NCBI GenBank assembly: GCA_032622095.1
Contig: CP136063.1
Coordinates: 283,271,426-283,335,425 of the forward strand
Direction: 5' to 3'
Length of the DNA: 64,000 nt
Source: Siphonodentalium dalli
Taxonomy: Eukaryota > Mollusca > Scaphopoda > Gadilida > Siphonodentaliidae
The translations under genes were made by a program, and so were the position numbers. Position 1 is the stretch's first letter, and each line of letters starts with the position of its first letter. Below, piece by piece: positions 9,332-18,206 of the stretch. The notes under the pieces are model-generated. The model was not told the DNA's origin. It did not search any database and was given only the letters and a program-made list of their open reading frames with translations.

Positions 9332-10767
9332 TTAGAATTTTAAATTCGGGGTCACGTTGTTATTTGTAAGGGAAAAGGAAATTGCCCTAGTTTTCGTTGG
9401 GTTAAATTTAACTAGCCATTTATTTGCCCAGTCTGCGACTCTTTCAAGGTCATCGTTCATGTTCTTGGTTAGGATATCGATGTCATAATGGGTAGTCATA
9501 AGGCAAGTATCGTCCGCATACATTCTTGTGGTTGCATTAATGTGATCAGGGAGGTCGTTTATGTAAACTAAAAATAGGAAAGGGCCAATAATCTAGCCTT
9601 GAGGGACACCCGCTGGGATAACTTCAAAATTTGAGAAGGAGTTGTTCACTAAGATCCTTTGTTTGCGATTGAACAGATAATCTTTTAGCTATTCTAAGAG
9701 ATTTCCAGAGACTCCATATTGTTCCAATTTATATAGCAGCCCCCTGTGCCATACTCTCTCGAATGCCTTTGATATATCAAAAAATACTGCACATGTATAG
9801 AGGCTGTTGTCGAGACTATGGCACAGGTTGTGATATAGTTCTATTAACTGGTATGTTGTACTATGGCCAGGGAGGAAGCCAGACTGGTGATTATATAACA
9901 AATTATTTTCCGTGAAGTATGTCATAATATGTTGTATGACCACTTTTTCGAAGATTTTGCCTAATGTCGGAAGGAGAGATATTGGACGGTAATTTGCGGA
10001 ATCGGCTGGGTCGCCTTTTTTGAAAATAGGGATGACGTTTGCCTTTTTCCAGGTCATTGGAAACTTACCAAGATCCAATGATGTTTTATAAATTATTAAT
10101 AGGGGGATTGCGATATTTTCGGCAGTAATATGCAACATTTTTGGGCTGATGCTATCGTGACCATACGCCTTATTTAATTTAATGATTTTATAGCGCACAC
10201 GATACTTTGATATGTGATTGGGATTTCGGATAGTATGTTATTGGTTCTACGAGGGAAATAAGGGAGATTTTTGGCATCGTCTTGTATAGTGGCATTAGAA
10301 ATGAATCTTGCGTTGAGACACCTAGCTTTTTCGTAATAATCTGTTGCATATGATTTCCCTTCAATTGATACGTCGCCATTGGGGCTATACAGAGGTGGGG
10401 TATTCGTAGATTTCTGTTTGTTAAGTAGATAATTCATAATATGCCAGAAATCGCGGGGAGTGGGGGTTTCATTTATTTTCTCCTCAAGTTTAGTTTCGAA
10501 TTGAGATGTTGCATACTTGTTCATGTTGTTAACTTTATTTTTAATATCCTTGTATTTTCTCCAAGTGTGCTCTGAATATGGTTTGAGTGCTATTGATCTG
10601 AGTCTATCGCGACGTCGTATTTCTCTCCGTATGTCGAAATTAAACCAGAATTTGTCCTTTGTCCTTATCGTCACTGTCATTTTGGGGATTGATTCTTCCA
10701 TTATTTTAATAAATCTCTCAGTAAATAAGCTTACTGCATCGTTTATGTCATTTACTGGTTGCAGCAA
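9332..10767 (-). pseudogene. LINE ORF2 reverse transcriptase region (broken)
   Basis: The linker (10,174-10,767) leads into the reverse transcriptase (9,689-10,198) with LNKAYGHDSISPKML, a K-K-A-N-V-I-P-I-F-K-K-G-D block, NYRPISLLPTLGKIFE, QSGFLPGHSTTYQL and FFDISKAFERVWH. The palm follows as GVPQG, an in-frame TAG, IIGPFLFLVYINDLPDH and MYADDTCLM (9,497-9,523), which holds the catalytic YADD. The enzyme would copy element RNA at the nick made by the endonuclease. The linker and reverse transcriptase overlap by 25 bp in different frames, which implies a frameshift. With the TAG in the motif usually read GVPQGS, this copy is non-functional. Confidence 0.85.
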
Positions 10768-10860
10768 TTCATGCCATTTGCTCTCATTTATTAAGATATT
10801 CGCTTTCTGAAAATCTGCATTTTTATAGTTCCAGATAGTTCTTGTGAAAGAGGTCGCATG

Positions 10861-11559
10861 CTATTTCATTGATGAAATTGTCGCGTAAACAGCGTAATGA
10901 TCAGACAATTCAAGATTTAGAACGTCAGCGTCCCGGACACTCAAGTTGTTACTCACGATTATAGGATCGAGTAGGGTGCTGGTTCTAGTGGTAACTCTAG
11001 TTGGGGTTTTTATTACGTCCTTAAGTGTATAGAAATCAATAATATTTTTGAGTTTGGAAGTGAGGCATAGTAGATTGGAGTTAAAATCTCCAAGTAGAAT
11101 TATATTTTGGGAGACATCTAGTGCCTGAGATATGGACAAATCTAACAGATCCCAATAGTTCGATCGGCAATTTTGATCTGATCGATACGATAAGCATAGC
11201 AAAATATGTTGTGATTTTGAGACAATGTCAAACCTTAGCATTGAAGAAGTATCGGTTTCTAAATCGTTTCTCCTTTTGAAGACCAGATGAGAGGAGACGT
11301 ATACGCATAGTCCACCGCCGTAGGAATCTCGATCAAGTCGGATAGGGGGACTGAAATTATCAATCTCTAGTCTATCGGAGGGGTAAGAGGGGTCAAGGTG
11401 AGTTTCGGTGAAACACAGGATATCGAAGTCATTTATCATATCGGCTATCTTTTCCAGTTTATGTCTAATGCTCCGTACATTATAATGGAATACTACTGTT
11501 AATGTGTTGCCTTCGTGTACAGTTTTATGGCTTGGGCTGGGCCCTGAGTTGCGGAGCAT
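10861..11559 (-). pseudogene. LINE AP-type endonuclease domain
   Basis: A 232-codon minus-strand frame with the order expected of exonuclease-endonuclease-phosphatase folds: HYNVRSIRHK (metal-site Asn), DILCFTETHLD (catalytic Glu), SYGGGLCVYV, ILLGDFNSNL (GDFN) and ELSDHYAVYA (catalytic SDH). It would nick target DNA for target-primed reverse transcription. The domain is nearly complete, but a stop and frame change follow before the linker at 10,767, so it is cut off from the reverse transcriptase. Confidence 0.85.
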
Positions 11560-11966
11560 AACAAAAGCATTGATATGACCAGAAGAATTAGAGGGAGATT
11601 TATTCTTAATCCTTGAGGCATCTTATACATTCTATGGGTTTTCGTACTTAATGATGAGTGGCGAGTAGAGAGCCTCCCTGAATTGAATATGCCAGTCGTG
11701 ATGCGGTGCTGCAGTTTCGGCGGCACCGGAGCGAGACTGGCGTACATTGGATACAAATATTTAAATATGTCGTGTTGGAGCGGATAGGAGGATGACAGCG
11801 CAAAGTGGAAAATGTGATTGTCGGATATCAGTATCGGCCTATTGTTGATAGAACACATAATGAAAAAAATTGAACAAACATGAGAGAAACATGAGAATAA
11901 TAACTGTACATAATAATGGTGTGAAATATGAGGTGAAGATGTATCAACAACATGTGAAGTATGCAT
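11499..11966 (-). pseudogene. Upstream frame of the LINE, unknown
   Basis: A 155-codon minus-strand frame overlaps the start of the endonuclease frame by about 60 bp in another phase. It has a hydrophobic segment near its C-terminal side (INLPLILLVISMLLLCS) and no zinc knuckle or coiled coil that I can see. It could be a remnant of ORF1, an out-of-frame N-terminal part of ORF2, or chance. I would not assign a function. Confidence 0.35.
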
Positions 11967-12128
11967 AGACCGGGTAGAGTATTTCGTTTTGGAACGGGAA
12001 GGAGAAAGTTATTGTGTCGCTTTGGGTCTCGTATTTTGAAAGATCGAGGCCTATTTGTGCTTCATATGCGGAGCCATTGATATATAAAATGCGATGTACA
12101 GAGGCGGCCGAGTATGGCAGAATACATT

Positions 12129-12134
12129 ATTATG
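12129..12134. repeat. Left 6-bp target-site duplication (ATTATG)
   Basis: ATTATG directly precedes AGTAGTATATATC. The same six bases follow the other end of the palindromic element at 18,201-18,206. Six-base duplications are a recorded trait of Maverick/Polinton integration. Confidence 0.85.
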
Positions 12135-13168
12135 AGTAGTATATATCAAGCTGTGTCACCCCCAAGCGAGGTGGAGCCGTGGAGCCAATGTTTACATAAC
12201 ACGTTGCTTTGTTGTGTTGTTAAAGGGGGTATTTAAATTTAAGGGTAGACAATGGGTTTAAAGGGACAACAATTGAATTTAAATGGATGCTATTGAAATG
12301 TATTTAAAGGGAAAGATAGAATAATGAATCGGGTCATTGAATTTAATGAGTGTGTTGAATGGGTTGTAATTGATAGAGTATACAAGAATGAATCGGGTTA
12401 TTGAAATTATTTCGAGTGATATCGGGTCAGTGATTTATCTAGCGGGCGGTATGACAGATATATAAGAATTTGTTTTGTGCAAAAGCATAGCTAAATTAGA
12501 TAGGATCTTGCATGGGATAACAAATGGATGTAATTGATAGAGTATACAATACGGGCATAATTGGAATGATATGCGGAAGCAACCGATCAGTAATTATTAG
12601 TCAAATGAACGAGTTTTATATATGTTACTATTTGGCAAGATCAGTCCTCATCAGATGATAATGGGTACGAAGCGGACGATGACGAATGAATACAGCGAAA
12701 AAGAAAAAAACTCGGGATTCTTTTGAACCCCCAACTATCAATTAATATTAGTTATATTCCATAATCCCTCTGTTGATTCAGTTGGTTAGGACTCCAAGCA
12801 GATATTTCGTCCCAGATCGAGCAAGTCGTGGGTTCAAACAGAGTGATAGTAGTCGACAAGTTTGAACATAACCTCTGGGCGCCGCATATATCACGTGGTT
12901 TCCGCCACCAAGGTAGAGTTTATCCATATAGCAGAAGGTGACCGTATATGATCGAAAACGGGTATAAATATTATATAGTATAGGTTACGGGTATTCGGGT
13001 AGATGGTTTGACTGCCTAAGCCCTAAACTCCTCAACCTCAGCCATCAGGGTGAGAGGACACGCCGCGGTGTGTTATCACTAATGGAATAGGATCTCGGGG
13101 TGATAAACGATCGCGTTAACCCTATTGTGTATCGCCTATATATGTAATATGAAAGAAAATAGGGGGAG
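12135..13168. other. Left outer arm, non-coding
   Basis: AT-rich, with no supported gene. 12,230-12,420 contains loosely repeated phrases such as ATTGAATTTAA, AATGAATCGGGT and TTGATAGAGTATACAA. It mirrors 17,168-18,200. It also includes the tRNA-like segment at 12,766-12,848. Confidence 0.7.
12766..12848 (+). tRNA. tRNA-like segment in left arm, probably not a functional tRNA
   Basis: TTCAGTTGGTTAGGAC resembles a tRNA D-arm/box A and TCGTGGGTTCAAAC a T-arm/box B, about 50 bp apart. CTCTGT before it and ACAGAG after it can pair as a shortened acceptor stem. The 3' half of the T stem is missing, since AGAG follows where CCCAC is expected, and I cannot identify an anticodon stem. It is best described as tRNA-derived. 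The mirror copy is at 17,492-17,575. Confidence 0.4.
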
Positions 13169-13540
13169 GTGTACTTGGGTGGAGGTTATGCGGATATCGC
13201 AGATAAAAAGATACCGTTGATATATATTGGTACTATAAAAGGAATATATAACGCTGTTATATTACGAACACCAATATTAGATGGAAGAATAAAGACAAAT
13301 AAACAGTATAGTGTATCAACATTTGCTTTATTCGACACCAAGAAAAATAGGTTTATTGCAGTTAATCATCGTCGTCATCTTGCTCAGAGTCTTGAGAGGA
13401 GTCCATCTCTTTATCGTTTTTGTCCTCACTGTTATTTCTCATGTACTCCATTAGGAGGGGTTTATATTTCCTCAAAGAAATCCGAACGGCAGGGAGTATA
13501 TCATAGCTATCATCTAGCATCTTATACACACGATCCATGA
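13169..13540 (+). CDS. Convergent open frame, left arm (uncertain)
   Basis: 123 codons from a GTG, with no ATG at the start and a stop three codons upstream. It converges on the ATPase gene and overlaps its C-terminal extension in antisense. The mirrored frame in the other arm is also open and differs at only a few residues. The first part (VYLGGGYADIADKKIPLIYI) lies outside the antisense overlap and could be the 3' exon of a gene lost from the element. I recognise no family. Chance conservation through the palindrome is as likely. Confidence 0.25.
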   Translation: MYLGGGYADIADKKIPLIYIGTIKGIYNAVILRTPILDGRIKTNKQYSVSTFALFDTKKNRFIAVNHRRHLAQSLERSPSLYRFCPHCYFSCTPLGGVYISSKKSERQGVYHSYHLASYTHDP

Positions 13541-14865
13541 TCTTGATATGAGTTTTCCCACCACTAACTTCAAGTAAATTTTGTATAAATGCAGCGTATA
13601 TGTTTAAGAAACGCCTCTCATACTCGGACGTATCTTCACTTTCGATTTTTCTTCAGCCTCGTCTTCTGTCAATCCTTTCTTCATAAAACGTTCAACTAAT
13701 TCATCTAATTCTGCTTTATTGTCATCTTGGGCCTGTAACCACACCTCTTCGAAATAATCGTTTTCTTTTTCAGTCGGAAGTTTTAATATTAGTCTGTCCT
13801 GGTCAGGAATTAATTCTATTTTATTCGTGTCAGTTTTCTGTTTTTTATTATTCGCCCGTGCATTTTCAATTGATTCTCTTTTCTTCCTATCAGAACACCA
13901 ATTTTTAATGACCCTTTGTACATCATGCTGGGTCTCAAATACGACACCACAATCGTCACAGCTTGGCATGATGTTGTCTTCGCTTTCAGAGTCGTATTCC
14001 TGCTGTGACAATAGCCCAGGGTATGTAGTTTCACTGATGTTATCTTTCTTTTGATGCGTTATCAAAATATGCTTTCTTGTTTTATACTCTACGTTGTCAG
14101 CACATTACTACGCAGTCGCAAATTTTCTGGAGTATTCGTTTTTAAGTCAACTACGAGATAACCAAATGGTTGATTGGTAGCTTCATTGAAATGGGACATA
14201 AAGTGTTGTGTTTTCTCTGGATACATTTGACGAGCTAGAGTCATTACCTGCATTTTATCTATAGGGTTGTTGAATAGAATCACGTAGTGGCAATTTCTCC
14301 GTTGGGTAGGGTCCTTGTTATAGTAGAGCGATTGATTAATCGCAACCACTGATATACCCAAATGGTGACTGCCTTCCGTGAATAATTCAGTAACCCGCGA
14401 ATCCTTGGATGCCGTAGACATAAGGTCATCAAGTACAATCAGACAGTTTTTTCCAGAATGAATGAGGGTGTCCGAATTAGTCGGAAGACCTTGTATAAAC
14501 TGGACAGATGGCGCGACTGTGTCCTTGATTTCATCGTACAATGGCTGCCAGTACTTATAGAACCAAATTATTTTCTCGGGTGAAGGCTGTATAGCCGTTG
14601 AACAATTTTGAAGTATACTCTTAAGCAGGTGTGTTTTGTTGCAAGAAGTGGGTCCCGAAATCCACGCGGTAAATGGATGCCTGAATTTGAAGTCATCCTG
14701 TCGCGCGCCACCACTGCTTTCTCTATAAGGTTGTTGTTGTTGTTGTCGTTGTTGTTGTTGTAGTTGTTGTTGGTGTTGTTGTCGAGAGTGTTTGAACTTT
14801 ATATGCCGTTTTAAACTGTCTGGCCATACATATTCAATTGAACATGTTTCACACTGATGCTTCAT
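13362..14865 (-). pseudogene. Broken left-arm copy of the packaging-type ATPase
   Basis: Mirror of the intact gene at 15,428-16,732, read on the minus strand. The changes inactivate it: the Walker A loop reads GPTSCNKT instead of GPTSCGKT, a TAG follows the SNVLTT segment at about 14,090, and about 36 bp are missing just after it, shifting frame. In the second zinc finger the first His is Val (VQRVIKNWC). The glutamine run is also shorter and one residue is lost before EATNQP. All these occur in one arm only, so the arms have diverged since duplication and gene conversion has not kept them identical. Confidence 0.85.
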
Positions 14866-15125
14866 CCTTGACCGATGTGAGGGCACTGAGTTTTTTTCAG
14901 ATAAAAGAGAGCCTTTTATGACAGGAAGAACAATATCTATTAATCGAGTTTTCAGTTCCAGATTTTGAATCTAGTATGGTGCCGCAGTGTCTTAATTTGA
15001 TCTTGGACGGTGCCGCCGTGTCTGAGTTATACACCACATAATTATTTGCCATGCGAAATGTCTTATGTTTTCCCGCTTAAGTAACATTGTATATACAAAA
15101 TAGACATCTCAATGTAACACATACG

Positions 15126-15164
15126 ATTATTCCATCGTTTTGATTCGCTCGATGATGGAATAAT
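15126..15164. other. Centre of the 6-kb palindrome
   Basis: ATTATTCCATC (15,126-15,136) and GATGGAATAAT (15,154-15,164) are the innermost paired bases around a spacer of about 17 bp (GTTTTGATTCGCTCGAT). The arms 15,060-15,125 and 15,165-15,240 pair almost perfectly. So short a spacer is what a fold-back or template-switch event leaves. Confidence 0.85.
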
Positions 15165-15427
15165 AATAGTATGTGTGACATTGAGATGTCTATTCTGTAT
15201 ATACAATGTTACTTAAGCGGGAAAACATAAGACATTTCGTATGGCAAATAATTATGTGGTGTATAACTCAGACACGGCGGCACCGTTCAAGATCCAATTA
15301 AGACACTGCGGCACCATACTAGATTCAAAATCTGGAACTGAAAACTCGATTAATAGATATTGTTCTTCCTGTCATAAAAGGCTCTCTTTTATCTGGAAAA
15401 GACTCAGTGCCCTCACATCGGTCAAGG

Positions 15428-16732
15428 ATGAAGCATCAGTGTGAAACATGTTCAATTGAATATGTATGGCCAGACAGTTTAAAACGGCATATAAAGTTCA
15501 AACACGCTCGACAACAACACCAACAACAACTACAACAACAACAACGACAACAACAACAACAACAACAACCTTATCGAGAAAGCAGTGGTGGCGCGCGACA
15601 GGATGACTTCAAATTCAGGCATCCATTTACCGCGTGGATTTCGGGACCCACTTCTTGCGGCAAAACACACCTGCTTAAGAGTATACTTCAAAATTGTTCA
15701 ACGACTATACAGCCTTCACCCGAGAAAATAATTTGGTTCTATAAGTACTGGCAGCCATTGTACGATGAAATCAAGGACACAGTCGCGCCATCTGTCCAGT
15801 TTATACAAGGTCTTCCGACTAATTCGGACACCCTCATTCATTCTGGAAAAAACTGTCTGATTGTACTTGATGACCTTATGTCTACGGCATCCAAGGATTC
15901 GCGGGTTACTGAATTATTCACGGAAGGCAGTCACCATTTGGGTATATCAGTGGTTGCGATTAATCAATCGCTCTACTATAACAAGGACCCTACCCAACGG
16001 AGAAATTGCCACTACGTGATTCTATTCAACAACCCTATAGATAAAATGCAGGTAATGACTCTAGCTCGTCAAATGTATCCAGAGAAAACACAACACTTTA
16101 TGTCCCATTTCAATGATGAAGCTACCAATCAACCATTTGGTTATCTCGTAGTTGACTTAAAAACGAATACTCCAGAAAGTTTGCGACTGCGTAGTAATGT
16201 GCTGACAACGAAGAGTATAAAACAAGAAAGCATATTGCCAAATAACAGTAGTGTTGATGAGCCCGTCGAGGTGATAACGCATCAAAAGAAAGATAACATC
16301 AGTGAAACTACATACCCTGGGCTATTGTCACAGCAGGAATACGACTCTGAAAGCGAAGACAACATCATGCCAAGCTGTGACGATTGTGGTGTCGTATTTG
16401 AGACCCAGCATGATGTACAAAGGCACATTAAAAATTGGTGTTCTGATAGGAAGAAAAGAGAATCAATTGAAAATGCACGGGCGAATAATAAAAAACAGAA
16501 AACTGACACGAATAAAATAGAATTAATTCCTGACCAGGACAGACTAATATTAAAACTTCCGACTGAAAAAGAAAACGATTATTTCGAAGAGGTGTGGTTA
16601 CAGGCCCAAGATGACAATAAAGCAGAATTAGATGAATTAGTTGAACGTTTTATGAAGAAAGGATTGACAGAAGACGAGGCTGAAGAAAAATCGAAAGTGA
16701 AGATACGTCCGAGTATGAGAGGCGTTTCTTAA
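15428..16732 (+). CDS. Zinc-finger P-loop ATPase, Maverick/adintovirus packaging type
   Basis: Probably an A32/FtsK-like DNA-packaging ATPase, which in Polintons/adintoviruses is thought to pump genomic DNA into capsids. I chose the ATG at 15,428; an in-frame GTG at 15,407 is further upstream with no ATG before it. About 434 residues. N-terminal C2H2 finger (C-x2-C-x12-H-x4-H), then a glutamine-rich CAA-repeat tract. The ATPase core begins FRHPFTAWISGPTSCGKTHL (Walker A), followed by a GLP-type segment, NCLIVLDDLM (Walker B), LFTEGSHHLGISVVAINQS, LARQMYP and QPFGYLVVDL. A second, C2HC finger (C-x2-C-x12-H-x4-C) precedes a charged C-terminal region. The frame ends early compared with an open continuation in another phase (next entry). 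The family is inferred from motifs and the 6-bp duplication. Confidence 0.75.
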   Translation: MKHQCETCSIEYVWPDSLKRHIKFKHARQQHQQQLQQQQRQQQQQQQPYRESSGGARQDDFKFRHPFTAWISGPTSCGKTHLLKSILQNCSTTIQPSPEKIIWFYKYWQPLYDEIKDTVAPSVQFIQGLPTNSDTLIHSGKNCLIVLDDLMSTASKDSRVTELFTEGSHHLGISVVAINQSLYYNKDPTQRRNCHYVILFNNPIDKMQVMTLARQMYPEKTQHFMSHFNDEATNQPFGYLVVDLKTNTPESLRLRSNVLTTKSIKQESILPNNSSVDEPVEVITHQKKDNISETTYPGLLSQQEYDSESEDNIMPSCDDCGVVFETQHDVQRHIKNWCSDRKKRESIENARANNKKQKTDTNKIELIPDQDRLILKLPTEKENDYFEEVWLQAQDDNKAELDELVERFMKKGLTEDEAEEKSKVKIRPSMRGVS

Positions 16733-16974
16733 ACATATACGCTGCATTTATACAAAATTTACTTGAAGTTAGTGGTGGGAAAACTCATATCAAGATCATG
16801 GATCGTGTGTATAAGATGCTAGATGATAGCTATGATATACTCCCTGCCGTTCGGATTTCTTTGAGGACATATAAACCCCTCCTAATGGAGTACATAAGAA
16901 ATAAAAGTGAGGACAAAAACGATAAAGAGATGGACTCCTCTCAAGACTCTGAGCAAGATGACGACGATGATTAA
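16684..16974 (+). CDS. Out-of-phase C-terminal continuation of the ATPase
   Basis: From 16,684 to the TAA at 16,972-16,974 the phase one base back from the ATPase frame is open for 96 codons and looks coding. It has a hydrophobic/aromatic stretch (NIYAAFIQNLLEV), a basic helix-like part and a strongly acidic end (SEQDDDDD). It overlaps the last 16 codons of the ATPase frame. AATAAA follows at 16,979-16,984, a plausible polyadenylation signal. Either a single-base insertion in the A-run near 16,683-16,689 split a longer gene, or ribosomes shift there. Both arms share the same run of bases, so the break predates the palindrome or is functional. Confidence 0.55.
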   Translation, partial: RKIESEDTSEYERRFLNIYAAFIQNLLEVSGGKTHIKIMDRVYKMLDDSYDILPAVRISLRTYKPLLMEYIRNKSEDKNDKEMDSSQDSEQDDDDD

Positions 16975-17167
16975 CTGCAATAAACCTATTATTCTTGGTG
17001 TCGAATAAAGCAAATGTTGATACACTATACTGTTTATTTGTCTTTATTCTTCCATCTAATATTGGTGTTCGTAATATAACAGCGTTATATATTGCTTTTA
17101 TAGTACCAATATATATCAACGGTATCTTTTTATCTGCGATATCCGCATAACCTCCACCCAAGTACAC
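16796..17167 (-). CDS. Convergent open frame, right arm (uncertain)
   Basis: Mirror of the frame at 13,169-13,540, with only a few residue differences over 123 codons. It starts at a GTG and is preceded closely by a stop. The 16,798-16,974 part is antisense to the ATPase continuation, so openness there may be forced by the other strand. No recognised domain. Confidence 0.25.
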   Translation of the reverse strand: MYLGGGYADIADKKIPLIYIGTIKAIYNAVILRTPILDGRIKTNKQYSVSTFALFDTKNNRFIAVNHRRHLAQSLERSPSLYRFCPHFYFLCTPLGGVYMSSKKSERQGVYHSYHLASYTHDP

Positions 17168-18200
17168 CTCCCCCTATTTTCTTTCATATTACATGTATAG
17201 GCGATACACAATAGGGTTAACGCGATCGTTTATCACCCCGATATCCTATTCCATTAGTGATAACACACGGCGGCGTGTCCTCTCACCCTGATGGCTGAGG
17301 TTGAGGAGTTTAGGGCTTAGGCAGTCAAACCATCTACCCGAATACCCGTAACCTATACTATATAATATTTATACCCGTTTTCGATCATATACGGTCACCT
17401 TCTGCTATATGGATAAACTCTACCTTGGTGGCGGAAACCACGTGATATATGCGGCGCCCAGAAGTTATGTTCAAACTTGTCGACTACTATCACACTGTTT
17501 GAACCCACGACTTGCTCGATCTGGGACGAAATATCTGCTTGGAGTCCTAACCAACTGAATCAACAGAGGGATTATGGAATATAACTAATATTAATTGATA
17601 GTTGGGGGTTCAAAAGAATCCCGAGTTTTTTTCTTTTTCGCTGTATTCATTCGTCATCGTCCGCTTCGTACCCATTATCATCTGATGAGGACTGATCTTG
17701 CCAAATAGTAACATATATAAAACTCGTTCATTTGACTATTAATTACTGATCGGTTGCTTCCGCATATCATTCCAATTATGCCCGTATTGTATACTCTATC
17801 AATTACATCCATTTGTTATCCCATGCAAGATCCTATCTAATTTAGCTATGCTTTTGCACAAAACAAATTCTTATATATCTGTCATACCGCCCGCTAGATA
17901 AATCACTGATCCGATCTCACTCGAAACAATTTCAATAACCCGATTCATTCTGGTATACTCTATCAATTACAACCCATTCAACACACTCATTAAATTCAAT
18001 GACCCGATTCATTCTTCTATCTTTCCCTTTAAATACATTTCAATAGCATCCATTTAAATTCAATTGTTGTCCCTTTAAACCCATTGTCTACCTTTAAATT
18101 TAAATACCCCCTTTAAAAACACAACAAAGCAACGTGTTATGGAAACATTGGCTCCACGGCTCCACCTCGCTTGGGGTGACACAGCTTGATATATACTACT
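17168..18200. other. Right outer arm, non-coding
   Basis: Mirror of 12,135-13,168 with scattered substitutions and small indels. It includes a tRNA-like segment on the minus strand at about 17,492-17,575 and ends CTTGATATATACTACT. No gene supported. Confidence 0.7.
17492..17575 (-). tRNA. tRNA-like segment in right arm
   Basis: Reverse complement of the left-arm segment: GTTTGAACCCACGACTTG and GTCCTAACCAACTGAA on the plus strand. It has the same missing T-stem half, so the defect predates the palindrome. Confidence 0.4.
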
Positions 18201-18206
18201 ATTATG
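18201..18206. repeat. Right 6-bp target-site duplication (ATTATG)
   Basis: Matches 12,129-12,134 exactly. The match does not extend on either side, so the duplication is exactly six bases. Confidence 0.85.

Larger units (their letters stand above)
8088..12128 (-). mobile_element. Nearly full-length dead LINE, CR1/L2/Jockey group
   Basis: Read on the minus strand it has, in order: an endonuclease domain, a linker, a reverse transcriptase, a C-terminal region with a Cys/His motif, then AATAAA and a short A-rich tail (the T run at about 8,088-8,098 on the plus strand). There is no RNase H domain, as is usual for this group. It is inserted in a B module of the composite repeat. The upstream end is not certain, because a palindromic Polinton-like element begins at 12,129-12,135. 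Frameshifts and an in-frame stop in the reverse transcriptase make it inactive. Confidence 0.85.
12135..18200. mobile_element. Palindromic Polinton-like element, 6,066 bp
   Basis: The two ends are AGTAGTATATATCAAGCTG and its exact reverse complement. Identity between the halves does not stop after a terminal repeat: it continues, with small differences, to a short centre at about 15,126-15,164. The whole element is thus an inverted duplication of one roughly 3-kb end. Each arm holds, from outside in, 1 kb of AT-rich non-coding DNA with a tRNA-like segment, then a packaging-type ATPase gene pointing outwards. The 6-bp duplication and the ATPase both point to Maverick/Polinton (adintovirus-like) ancestry. 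No polymerase B, integrase, protease or capsid gene is present, so it is non-autonomous. Confidence 0.85.

Noticed and set aside
16282-16509. Antisense frame within the ATPase gene (and its mirror at 13,827-14,054)
   Set aside because: Shadow of the ATPase coding sequence; no independent feature.
12135-18200. The palindrome as an assembly inversion artefact
   Set aside because: The arms differ by substitutions, a 36-bp deletion, glutamine-run length and a stop, and the unit is bounded by an exact 6-bp duplication. An artefact would give identical arms and no duplication. Long reads remain the decisive test.
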